64,000 nucleotides of DNA from Macrophomina tecta (taxonomy: Eukaryota; Ascomycota; Dothideomycetes; Botryosphaeriales; Botryosphaeriaceae): the NCBI GenBank assembly GCA_024180945.1, contig JAKSGN010000041.1, forward strand, positions 1,178,001 to 1,242,000, read 5' to 3'. Position 1 is the stretch's first letter; each line of letters opens with the position of its first letter. The translations under genes and the position numbers were made by a program. Below, one piece after another: positions 22,697 to 33,979 of this stretch. The notes under the pieces are model-generated. The model was not told the DNA's origin. It made no database searches and worked only from the letters and a program-made list of their open reading frames with translations.

Positions 22697-24465
22697 TTAG
22701 TTCTTCGAGGGCACCTCGGTAGTAGGTAGTCCATTGGCGGATTTCTCATCGTTGGGCGCTGAGCTACTGGTACGTTTGCGGCCCATGCTATCCAGCCATT
22801 GTTCGGCACTTTTGATCGTGCTCTCGACAACCATGCTGACCTGAGCAATCATGTCCAGGCCTTCCTTGCCGAAAGCGACCATGCGGTTGGCACCCCTAAC
22901 TTCGGCGGACTCGCCGCGTTCACCTTCGTGGCCGTTTTGGGTAGATGCCACATTCGCAGCCTGCCACCGCTGGGGCACAGAGAGTAGTTGCCTGCGGACA
23001 AGGTTGCTTGCATTTTCCGGGAGAGCGCCCCCGGTATACTGTGAGACAGAAGCACAGACCTTCTTAAGAGTCTCCCAGATCTCCTGACTTAGAGTATTGA
23101 TGCGATCCGCAAGGCGACGGCTTTCTTCTTCCCGACGTTTCTCTTCCATGTCACGCATCAGTTGCCTAGAACCTACGCCCTTCTCATTCGTCTGTTGCTG
23201 ATTGGATGTGGAGGAGCTGGTGGTCCTCTCGAAATCTTCAAGGACCATTCGAAGAGCGCGCATGGCTGTGCCAATGTGCGCTGATGCCTCGCGGAGCAAC
23301 CTCAAGCAGAACTTGAGACTGCGCAATGACTTTTCAGAGAGAGCAACACCGAGACCCGATGTTGTAATCATCACGCGAGTGGACCAGTGGGGCGATTGCG
23401 AACTCTCTCCGCGCTGTTTATCAGAGCCATTGAGTAGAGCAAGCTGCCCATGATGACTGGTATGACCGTTGGTGAGCGGTCTTTCCTCGTAGTCAGGGGA
23501 ACGCTCCGTGTCGTAGGGCGGGAGTGTCTCCTCACGAGCGGACGAGATATCGGAGTCACCCCTAGTCCGAGCTGCGCGTACAGGGGGTGTCTGGAGGCCC
23601 TGCTCGATGTCCATCATGTCGTTATCCATCCTCCGCCTCTTGTGGCTTCCGCTTTCGCCCTCATTTGCCCGCTCGCCAAGGTAGCGTCGCAGGCTGCTCT
23701 CCACACCAGTGCGTCGCCCAACTGTGCCCACGGTATTGGCAAAGTTTCGCTCCAGAAAATCCGCGCTGGATTGTACGAAACGAGGCGAGTATGTCTTGGT
23801 CGTGGAGTATGCCGAGAGTGAGCCGTTGATAGTATTACCAATCCACGGGTGCCGGGACGTCACAAGCGAAAGTAGAGGTTCACGTTCCTGAGAGGAAGAA
23901 TGATCCGAAGACGGTGGCAGAGTTGCGCTGCGACCGGGCGGCGACATGACGTAATCTATTCTGATTAACAGCGGCCGCTCAGAGAGGGGGCACGGCTCCT
24001 ACCTGGGTTACCAAGACCAGCGATAGCCTCCGCGGCGAGGAGCTCCTTCTGGCTCCGAGTGGCCTTGTGAGTGTTGCCGTTGACCTGCTCATCCATGCTC
24101 ACAATGCTTTCGGTGTCCATAGGACTACCTATGTCCATCTCAGCAGCGCTGCGCGGGGCTGTGACAGGTGCGCGCGGCAAGGGAGTGTGCGGAAATATGC
24201 CCGGATTCTGCCATTGTTGGGTATCGACGGCGTGCTTGGGGAACAGAGCTGGTCCGTAGTTATCGAGCGGGGTTGAAGCGCTGCGAGAGTGGGACGCGAC
24301 GGGGAGGCCGAGTGACTTCAGGTCCGGAAGATGCACACCGTTGGTTGCGGAAGACGTAGCAGCTGGTACTACTCGCGGAGGGTCCTTAGTGGGCACTGAG
24401 GGGAGTTGTAGAGTGTCGGGGTCGTTGTGAGTGTAGGGCGGCGGTCGCTCTTCCTGCACCTCCAT
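22697..24465 (-). CDS. OPI1: Opi1-family transcriptional regulator of phospholipid synthesis
   Basis: Model complement(join(22697..23955, 24003..24465)), 573 residues. The single intron is phase 1, GTAGGA..AATAG, and interrupts the conserved GLGNP/DYV motif. The Opi1 family signature is clear: AEAIAGLGNP, EPLLSLVTSRHPWIGNTING, AYSTTKTYSPRFVQ, NTVGTVGRRTGVE and LRRYLG (about 145-260). A helical conserved C-terminal half follows (ALSEKSLRSLKFCLRLL at about 365). In yeast Opi1 is held at the ER by phosphatidic acid and Scs2. When released it represses inositol/choline-responsive genes through Ino2 and Sin3. Whether the filamentous orthologue keeps that circuit is inference. The N-terminal 140 residues are Pro/Ser-rich and poorly conserved. 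The C-terminal tail is acidic and disordered. Confidence 0.93.
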
Positions 24466-27400
24466 GGCGGGTGAGGTTGGCGCCGTCGGGTGACGCAGAG
24501 ATTGCCGATAGATGAGGTGAGGCCGAGCGACTCTGACTGCGACAGATGCGATCTTTATGAATGGTGCGCAACAGCGATAGAGGTAGAAGGGGGGTCGGCG
24601 GCTCGTTGAGCTGGAGCGATTCTGAGGCCGGGCCGGGGAGTCTCAGCGGCGGTGCATGTTGACGAGAGGAGGCAGGCGGCACTTCTTGTCCAGCGGCGGG
24701 CGGGAAGGATGGACATTATTATTGACATGTGAACACTCGGAGCTGGTTACAGCGGCCCGCCGTAACGGGACTAGTCTGGCGAGTGCAATACACTGTACAA
24801 GGGGTGCGGGATCTGGCGTTGCCACCCCTCCACTCGTCCTGCTTTGGACGCCAACTGGATCAAGCCACAAGCTTCTTTTGATTGGCCATAGACTGTTTTC
24901 TATCAGGAGCAGGGCAACCGTTCATTTCTGCTCTGGTTTAGTCAAAGTGTAATGTTTGCGCCGCGCGGTAAAGAACGAGCTCCAGGCTCCCGGGCCATGC
25001 AGCGTCAACGAACCAAGCTTGCTCGAGATTGCGCTCTAGCGTGTCCCACGTGAATGCGCACGACCGTCCGACTTCTTGGATGAGCCGAGTCTAAATTTCT
25101 CAACCCGACGCAGCCAATCACACAGCTCAGAGCCGAACGGAACGTTCAGAAAGTAACGTATCAGGAGGTCAGGACCCAACTCCTGAGGATTTGCTGCCAG
25201 CTACCCATCGCATTCGTCATCGGGATGGCATCCCCGAGTTCTGTTTTTGGAGGCACCGCGGGGACGGATATGCACCCCAGAGATATCTACCAGTCGCGCG
25301 CTTGCGATAGGCTTTGATGCGCAAGCCCACGACGGCAATCACCGGCAGCACATGAGAATTTGAAGCAGGCAGGGTCTAATAAAGCTATCAGTGCCCACAG
25401 GCTCCTGGGACTTCACAGCGCTTCCGTTACCCAAGGTCAGCACGCGACCGGCCGATCACACCTCAACTTCATGAGCGAACGCGCTTACTGGATGGACGCA
25501 CTGCCAGCACAGCACAGAGTGCTTAATTTACTTCCTGCATGTCGGGTCTCCAGCCCTGAGAAACCAGCCCGCTTACCGCAGCGACGGGTCCGACCAGCCG
25601 CATTCGCATTTAGCACAGTTGTTGGCCTATTTCTTCTCAACTCCGCCTCTCGGCTATTTGACGGCTACCGACCAGATGCCGGCGAGCGGGCTCTGGCTTG
25701 CCAGGGCCAAAGTTCCGAGCCCGTAGGTACCACTTCGTCAAAGGGCCCCCGCAGCGCAGGACCCTCAGGCGGGCAAATGCGTCTTCAACATGGTTGAAAT
25801 GGTATTTCGTTGTTTCAGGATTCCGCATCCTGAGCCGCGACCTTTGTCCGCGCATGTGAAGTTCCGAGACGATCCGCCCGAAAAGGGCGAACGCCTGCCG
25901 ACTGACCGCTGCATTTTATACGGCATGCATCCGGAATTATGTTTCTCCAGTACCGCATGCTGCAGCAGAGACGCTTATGATGGCGCTAACGGGCTCTGTT
26001 CTCCGGCCTTGTGAAGGCTCGTCCCGTCGCTGCGCAATTGCAATGTGATGAGGCAAGGAGTCGGTCAACCAGTCGCTACGACAACCAATGGCGAGAACAA
26101 TTTACTCGAAATAGCACCAATCTTGCTCGTATCACGTGTAATCCGCGCGCAAATGCCTTTGGTTGATGTACTTTCACTCGGTCACCTGACTTCGAGTAAG
26201 CACATCAGCTTCTATCGCTGGACGTCTTGGCATACAACCAAGCAATCGTCATGCTGTCACAATAGCCGAAGGGAAGGAGCAAGGCCCGGTTGGGCGCTGG
26301 TGCATTTATGTCATGATTTACATTCCCCGGGACAAGTCACGCAAGACATGCGCTCGCGTCGAAGGCATGGAACTGGCAGGGCCAACGGTGCCTGACTCTG
26401 CGGCTGGCGGGGCGTCGTGGGGGTGCGCGTACAACAGTAGGCGGCGGTCTGGAATGACGACGAATTAAGGGTTGATGTTTCGGAGTTCGTGACCGCCAAC
26501 TCTGCGACGGTGGACGGACAGAAGCAGTTTCGATCATCCCTCGTTCGCGATCGGCAATTCGGCATGGCCTCTGCAGGTGAGCACGGCAGCGGAATTGGAC
26601 GAGGCGCCAGCTCATTCGCTTAAACGAGTAGGTGTCGCGAATTGGCCCCCTTTACGGCGCGTCCTCAAGAGTGAAGCAGAAAATTTTGTTTTGCTGGCGG
26701 ATGGAAGGGTGGCCGCGGACACCGAGGGTCAATGGATCGCTGCTGACAAGACGCGCGCGCGATGCGCCAATTGGACGACGGGCAGCGAAGCCTAAGGTAG
26801 GTTTCAGAAGAGGTCGTCCTTCCCCGCTCACGGCGGACTGACAAAGCAATGACCGCCTTTTTGCAGTGAAATGCGGTGCGGGATACGTGTATGATCGCGC
26901 GTAGTCGGGCTAATGGTCTGGCCGACGATAGGGACGCATTGGCGGTCACAGGTTCCGCAAGCGTCCACGCACGAGAAAACGCGGACGGGGGGGCGAGCAG
27001 TTCGACACCGTTCGATGAGCGAAGCCGAGTTTGGCATCTGGGCCCACACGAGCGACAGCCAAGATCTGAAGTTCCGCAGGCGCGTACCGACCCGAGAATC
27101 TGCCTGCAAGCCTCAGCCTTGCACGACTCATGCACCCGCCTGGCAAGCACTCTCAACCTACGTCGTCGGAGTCACCCAAACTGCGCCCATTGGCTGCACG
27201 CCCCCGCCAAGCTCAATGAGTGCGTTTGATTCATCAGCAGCGGGCACCTTGGCCCCGAAGCCGATGTGGAGACGACCGACGCCTGCGGTGTCGCCGCAGC
27301 TGTTGAAGGCAAGCCACCAGGGTGGCCGCCGCCCCCCTTCGGCAACTAGCACCTGGCGCCCGACGTCGGCCACGCCTGCCTTTCGTCCGCTCGGTGACGG

Positions 27401-27750
27401 GAACCTCGTGATGAGTAACTCGACAAACGATGGCCGGTGCTGTGGCCTCTACCCCGGTGTCCAGATCGGGCCATTGCTCGACAGGTCGCACAGGGGCCTG
27501 GCTATCTAGAATGCGAACTCCACTGCGCTATCTCGACCTCGTCGTCCGCGTAGAGGCCCTTGCGCCCCTTCAGGCCCACGGATTTACGGCGTTAACGACG
27601 AAAGAAGCGGGATTATACCGACCGCCACCAAGGGCCCTGCAAGGGTACACTCGTCCCCGGTCACATTTCTCCAGCTCAAAAACTCCCCGCCGTAATTCCT
27701 CTGCCCTCCTTTTCCCCTCAAGTAGCGCGGCGGCCGCCTTCGTTCCTGAC
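24466..27750. other. 3.3 kb intergenic, no gene recognised
   Basis: Normal GC content, no AT-rich decay. Many overlapping short frames on both strands but none with a family motif or consistent exon structure. It is long for this gene-dense arm and probably includes the upstream control region of the ABC transporter. Confidence 0.4.
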
Positions 27751-27758
27751 TATATAGG
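27751..27758 (+). promoter_or_regulatory. TATA box of the ABC transporter gene
   Basis: TATATAGG 69 bp before the ATG at 27820. Confidence 0.5.
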
Positions 27759-27819
27759 CTACGAGCAAGCCTAACGGCCGCTCACTCACCTTCTTTTCCT
27801 CGCCTGCTGCTCCCCAATC

Positions 27820-30800
27820 ATGGATCGCCTTGACCCTGACCAGCTCCAGGCTGAGGCCATCCGCCGCCTGTCCCAGCAGAGCGGTGGATTTGACCCCAAT
27901 ACCCTACAGGTCTTCACTACCACCTCGCCTGGTGGTGACATGACCGAAGTGAGGTCCATTCGAACTACCCACTCCGAGACTCGCTCTGTCGTCCACTCCG
28001 AAACCCACTCCGTCATCCGTTCAGAATCCCGGTCAGAGCTTCAAGGCTCAGGCTCCCAGTTGGATCTCCAGCTTTCCGGCTCCCAGTCCTTCATCCGCCC
28101 CGGCTCGCAGCTGCGTAATGAGTCATTCTCCGCTGATTCTCTTTCCGAACTCCATGCTTCCGGCTCCAATTCACAACTGCGCGAGTCCGGCTCTCAGTCC
28201 GCGCTTCGTTCCGGTTCCATGACTGCTCTTCAGTCGTCGGGTTCTCTCGCTGCTCTCCAGGAGGCTGATGACCAGGCCGCCTCTCACGCCAACATCACTC
28301 TATTCGCTGGCCCAGCCGCCGACGCACAATCTTCCGTACAAGGCCCCGAGTCCAATTCTGCTTTCCGCTCTGCCAGGAATGGCAGTGAAGACGCCACCCT
28401 AGCAACAAAGTCCTCTGCCTTCGCTCTAGGCTCCGGCAGCGAGGCCAACGATTCCGCTCGCCAAGGCAGCACATCGGTCTCCGCTCGTCCCGACAGCCAG
28501 GATGCCAGTACTACGCTCCACACCGCCAACTCGGCCTACTTTGACGCTGCTGATGCTTCCAACAACAACGACAAAGAGATTGCGCCAGCAAGCCACGAAT
28601 TCCGCTCCGTCGTCAAGGCTGATGCCCACTCCCTGCCTTCGGAAAAGCCTGGTAGCGAGGATGGTGCCACTCTCAACTCCAAGAGTTCGGACATCGTACA
28701 CGTCAACGATGGCGTCAATGTTGCTCGGGCTGAGCACGAGTTCCAGGAGTTGAGCAAGGAGCTTTCTCGGCTGTCGCGTTCGCAGAGCCATAAGAACAAA
28801 AACGGCGCCACCGACCTTGAAAAGGCCGCCTCAGCATCTGATGCCTCTGAGCATGAACAGTTCGACCTCGAGGCTGTTCTCAGAGGAAGGAAGGACGAGG
28901 CAGAAGAGTCGGGCATCAAGCCGAAGAAGGTCGGTGTGATATGGGATGGCTTGACAGTCAGTGGTATCGGTGGTGTGAAGAACTACATCAAGGTGAGTGC
29001 GTCAATTGTTGTTAGCGCAAGAAAGTGCTAACACTTTGTAGACCTTCCCGCAGGCATTCGTCTCCTTCTTTAACGTCTACGAAACCGCCAAGGGCCTCCT
29101 CGGCGTCGGCAAAAAGGGCCGCGAGTTTGATATCCTCAAGGACTTCAAGGGAGTCGCCAGGCCTGGAGAGATGGTTCTCGTCCTTGGTCGCCCTGGATCA
29201 GGTTGCACGACATTCCTCAAGGTTATTGCTAACCAGCGTTTCGGTTACACCAAGGTGGACGGCGAGGTTACCTATGGTCCGTTCGATGCCAACACGTTCG
29301 AGAAACGCTACCGCGGCGAGGCTGTGTACAATCAGGAGGATGATATCCACCACCCCACCCTTACTGTCGGCCAAACCCTTGACTTCGCCCTGGAGACTAA
29401 GGTGCCTGGCACCCGTCCGGGTGGTCTGAGCAGGCAGCAGTTCAAGGAGCGCGTCATCGACATGCTTCTCAAGATGTTCAATATCGAGCACACGAAGAAC
29501 ACCATCGTCGGAAACCCCTTCGTGCGTGGTGTCTCTGGTGGTGAGCGCAAGCGTGTCTCAATCGCTGAGATGATGATTACCAATGCCTGCATTTGCTCTT
29601 GGGACAATTCCACTCGTGGTCTCGACGCTTCGACCGCCCTCGATTATGCCAAGTCGCTACGTATCTTGACGGATATTCACCAGGTGACCACCTTTGTCTC
29701 GCTATACCAGGCCTCGGAATCCATCTTCAAGGTCTTCGATAAGGTCATGGTCATCGACTCTGGCCGCTGTGTATACTATGGGCCTGCTCAGCAAGCCCGT
29801 AGTTACTTCGAGGGACTCGGTTTCCTCGAGAAGCCTAGACAGACGACTCCCGACTACCTGACCGGTTGCACTGATCCCTTCGAGAGAGAATACAAGGCGG
29901 GCCGCAGTGAGAACGATGTCCCCAGTACGCCGGAAGCCTTGGTTGAAGCATTCAACAAGTCCGACATCTCCGCTCGCAACGATCGAGAAATGGAAGAGTA
30001 CCGGGCCGAAATTGCTCAGGAGAAGCAGGTCTGGGACGACTTCCAGACTGCCGTTGCCCAAGGCAAGAGGCACGCCTCCAACCGCTCTGTTTACACCATT
30101 CCCTTCCATCTCCAGGTTTGGGCTCTTGTCCGCCGTCAGTTCTTCCTGAAGTGGCAGGATAAGTTCTCTCTCACTGTCTCCTGGGCCACTTCCATCGTCG
30201 TTGCTATCATCCTGGGTACTGTCTGGCTCGACCTTCCCACGACAAGTGCTGGTGCTTTCACTCGCGGTGGTCTTCTGTTCATCTCCCTGCTCTTCAACGC
30301 TTTCGAGGCTTTCTCTGAACTGGCATCTACAATGACTGGCCGACCAATCGTCAACAAACACCGCGCATATACCTTTCACCGACCATCAGCTCTTTGGATT
30401 GCGCAAATCATGGTCGACACGGTCTTCGCGAGTGCAAAGATTCTAGTATTCAGCATCATGGTGTACTTCATGTGCGGACTAGTTCTTGACGCGGGAGCAT
30501 TCTTCACTTTTGTCCTGATTATCATCTCTGGCTATCTCTCCATGACCTTGTTCTTCCGTACCGTTGGATGTCTTTGCCCTGACTTCGATGTCGCAATTCG
30601 TCTCGCGGCCACCATCATTACTTTCTTCGTTCTAACCTCTGGATATCTCATTCAGTGGCAGTCGGAGCAGGTTTGGCTTAGGTGGATCTTCTACATCAAT
30701 GCTCTCGGTCTTGGCTTCTCCGCCCTCATGATGAATGAGTTCAAGCGGTTAACTCTGACCTGCACGTCTGATTCTTTGGTCCCCACCGGCGGTTCCTACA

Positions 30801-33092
30801 ACGACATCGCCCACCAGTCTTGCACACTTGCTGGAAGCACCCCTGGCACTGACCAGATCTCTGGTAGTGCATACATCGAGCAGGGCTTCGCCTATCACCC
30901 TAGCGACCTCTGGCGCAACTGGGGGATTATGGTAGTCCTCATTGTCGGTTTCCTGGCAGCTAACGCTCTTCTCGGCGAGCACATCAAATGGGGTGCTGGT
31001 GGAAAGACTGTCACCTTCTTCGCCAAGGAGAACGCTGAGACCAAGAAGCTCAACGAGGATCTTCAGCGCAAGAAGGAGCGGAGGAACCGCAAAGAGCAGA
31101 CCACGGACGCTGGCGATGGCTTGAAAATTAACTCGAAGGCTATTCTTACCTGGGAAGATCTCTGCTACGACGTCCCACACCCCTCTGGGAATGGTCAGCT
31201 GCGTCTCTTGAACAACATCTTCGGTTACGTCAAGCCTGGTCAACTTACTGCCTTGATGGGTGCCTCGGGTGCTGGAAAGACTACTCTTCTGGATGTGCTC
31301 GCTGCACGCAAGAACATTGGTGTCATATCTGGCGAGAAACTCATTGATGGCAAGGCCCCTGGTATCGCCTTCCAACGTGGTACTGCGTACGCCGAGCAAC
31401 TCGACGTTCACGAGCCTGCCCAGACTGTCCGCGAGGCTCTCCGTTTCTCTGCCGATCTTCGTCAACCGTATGAAGTTCCTCAGTCTGAAAAGTATGCTTA
31501 TGTCGAGGAAGTTATCTCCCTCCTTGAAATGGAGGACATCGCCGACGCTGTTATTGGAGATCCTGAGAATGGCCTGGCTGTTGAGCAGCGTAAGCGTGTC
31601 ACGATTGGCGTAGAGCTTGCTTCTAAGCCTGAACTGCTTCTGTTCTTGGATGAGCCTACTTCCGGTCTCGACAGCCAGAGCGCATTCAACATTGTCCGTT
31701 TCTTGAGGAAGCTGGCCGCCGCTGGTCAGGCTATTCTGTGCACGATTCATCAGCCAAACTCCGCCCTCTTCGAGTCCTTCGACCGTCTTCTTCTGCTCCA
31801 GCGTGGCGGCCAGTGCGTCTACTTCGGTGATATCGGCAAGGACGCTCAGGTTCTTCTTCAATACTTCCATCGTTACGGCGCCGACTGCCCGGCGGATCTC
31901 AACCCCGCTGAGTGGATGCTCGATGCCATTGGTGCTGGTCAGACTCCTCGCATTGGTAACAAGGACTGGGGTGAGATTTGGAGGGATTCCGAGGAATTCG
32001 CCAAGGTCAAGTCAGACATTGTCCGCATGAAGGAAGAGCGCATCAAGGAAGTTGGCGCCGCACCAGAAGTCCACCAACAGGAGTACGCCACGCCCATGTG
32101 GTACCAGATCAAGCGCGTCAACGCTCGTCAACACCTCTCCTTCTGGCGCACGCCCAACTACGGCTTCACCCGCCTGTTCAACCATGTTATCATCGCTCTT
32201 TTCACTGGTTTGGCTTTCTTGCAACTCGACGACTCTCGAGCTTCGCTCCAGTATCGTGTCTTCGTCATCTTCCAGGTGACTGTCCTTCCGGCCCTCATTC
32301 TTGCCCAAGTCGAGCCCAAGTATGGCATTTCCCGCATGATTTCCTTCCGCGAGCAATCCTCCAAGGCCTACAAAACCTTCCCGTTCGCGCTCTCTATGGT
32401 CCTAGCCGAGATGCCGTACAGCATCCTCTGCGCCGTTGGCTTCTTCCTCCCACTGTACTACATTCCGGGCTTCCAGAGCGCATCCAGTCGCGCCGGCTAC
32501 CAGTTCTTCATGGTTCTCATTACTGAGATTTTCTCAGTAACGCTGGGCCAGCTCATCGCCGCCATCACGCCTGACCCCTTCATAGCCGCGTACATGAACC
32601 CCTTCATCATCATTGTCTTCGCCCTCTTCTGCGGTGTGACTATCCCGAAGCCTCAGATCCCCAAGTTCTGGCGCTCCTGGCTCTACCAGCTTGATCCCTT
32701 CACCCGCCTTATCGGCGGTATGTTGGTCACTGAGCTACACGGCCGCAGCGTCGAGTGCACGAGCAGCGAATACAACCGCTTCGATAGCCCTCCGGGCCAA
32801 ACTTGCGGTGACTACATGCAGGGTTTCTTCGCAGCCGGCGGTCCCGGTTACATTCTCAACAACCAGACCTCCAACTGCGAGTACTGCGCATATAAGGTCG
32901 GTGACGAGTTCTATCAGCCTCTTGGCTACGAGTTCACGAATCGCTGGAGGGATCTTGGGATCCTCATTGCCTTTATCGGCAGCAATTTGATTCTTTTATT
33001 CACTGCTGTAAGTTTCCTGACGCTCTCATTACATCAAAGTAGCAATACTGACTGAAATTTAGGCCCGCTTCTTGAACTTCAACCGTCGTTAA
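27820..33092 (+). CDS. PDR/ABCG-type full-size ABC transporter
   Basis: Model join(27820..28992, 29042..33007, 33063..33092), 1,722 residues. Donors are GTGAGT and GTAAGT, and the last exon encodes only nine residues. Order is (NBD-TMD)2, reversed relative to other full-size ABC proteins, which defines the pleiotropic drug resistance family of plasma-membrane exporters. NBD1 has the PDR-type degenerate Walker A GRPGSGCTT (about 440-448, Cys for Lys), an intact signature VSGGERKRVS and a Walker B reading WDNSTRGLD. NBD2 has a normal Walker A GASGAGKTT (Lys1137), a degenerate signature AVEQRKRVT and Walker B LLLFLDEPTSGLD. The first 330 residues are an unusually long Ser-rich extension with recurring GSQ/SGS motifs. 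Substrates cannot be read from sequence: drug or toxin export is the family expectation. Confidence 0.95.
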
Positions 33093-33508
33093 GCGGAGAA
33101 GAGGCAGCAAAAAGAGCATTCCATATATGGACGTTGTAATCATCGGAACGGCGTTTATTAAAATGTCTAATTTCAGCATTTCTTGGTCATCTAGACGGAA
33201 AGAGATTTTGGTACACACGTCCCTGATATCTAATATGACAGGTCACCGACAGCGCATGTGTCTTCTGGCGTTTTCTTTCGTTTTATTCCAGTAGAAGTAT
33301 CACCGGATTTTCTTTTCTTTTTCTTTTTTCACTTTTAATACTGTATTCTGATGGAGATACGTATACTTATGAACAGACAGAGAACGAGATATTGAAAAAA
33401 TGGGGCAAAGATGTAGTAGCAAGATAGTACAGTATTTAATGCACCATGTTCGGTCAACATTTACTCGGAGCCAACGGCAGTATGGCTGGGCCGCAGGCCC
33501 AGCGCACT
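33093..33508. other. 3' flank of the ABC transporter
   Basis: No gene seen. T-rich tract near 33305-33340. Confidence 0.4.
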
Positions 33509-33558
33509 GGCCTCCTGTCAGTCGACACATTGACTACCGCGTCGACTGACAGGAGGCC
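33509..33558. repeat. Perfect 18-bp inverted repeat with 14-nt loop
   Basis: Arm GGCCTCCTGTCAGTCGAC at 33509-33526 is matched exactly by its reverse complement at 33541-33558. No adjacent gene end is close enough for a terminator role, and the arms do not flank an element. Confidence 0.9.
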
Positions 33559-33786
33559 TCTTCACAAGCGAGGAGCTCTCACCTCAATGCAAAACCCAGC
33601 TCAATGCAAAACTAACCAACTCTATTTAAACTCCTTACTATCTACTAGTCCACCCGCCCCCTATTAAGCCTCGTTTTCACGCAATTTCTTATACCTCTTA
33701 GCTACTTTCTTGGCTACCTTTCTTATCCTAGTTAAAAGTAAATAATAGGTAAATCTATAAGCTATTAACTACTTATATATTTAAAC
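33559..33786 (-). pseudogene. Possible DNA-transposase C-terminal remnant flanking the retroelement nest
   Basis: Just outside the outer retrotransposon the minus strand reads a short basic helix ending KVAKKVAKRYKKLRENEA and a stop near 33668. The other flank (57616-57770) reads another Lys/Arg-rich decayed stretch in the same orientation. This resembles the basic tails of pogo/Fot-type fungal transposases, so the whole nest may sit in an older DNA transposon. No inverted repeats were found, and the call is tentative. Confidence 0.25.
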
Positions 33787-33979
33787 TGTGAGCAAATGGG
33801 CTGGTTATAAGCAGGGAGCCTTCAGAAGAGTCGTATATTCTCAGGTACGAATCCTTAGTAGTGCAGGATTCACCCCTTAGTGGCGTTATATACTGGGGGC
33901 CCGTGCGTAGCACGTGATAAGCACGTGGAACGCACGGTATAAGCACCCTAAGGGTATGCCAGGGCCTATTATCCTAACA
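33787..33979 (-). repeat. Left (3') LTR of element A, nearly unmutated
   Basis: 193 bp starting TGTGAGCAAATGGG and ending CCTAACA. It differs from the right copy almost only by transitions, with C and G retained here, plus one 1-nt indel. Confidence 0.9.

Noticed and set aside
24466..27819. Several 60-200 codon frames in the gap before the ABC gene
   Set aside because: Overlapping frames on both strands with no motif, splice structure or consistent codon use.
33509..33558. Inverted repeat considered as terminal repeat of a DNA transposon spanning the nest
   Set aside because: Both arms are adjacent, and no copy occurs on the other side of the nest near 57.8-58.1 kb.
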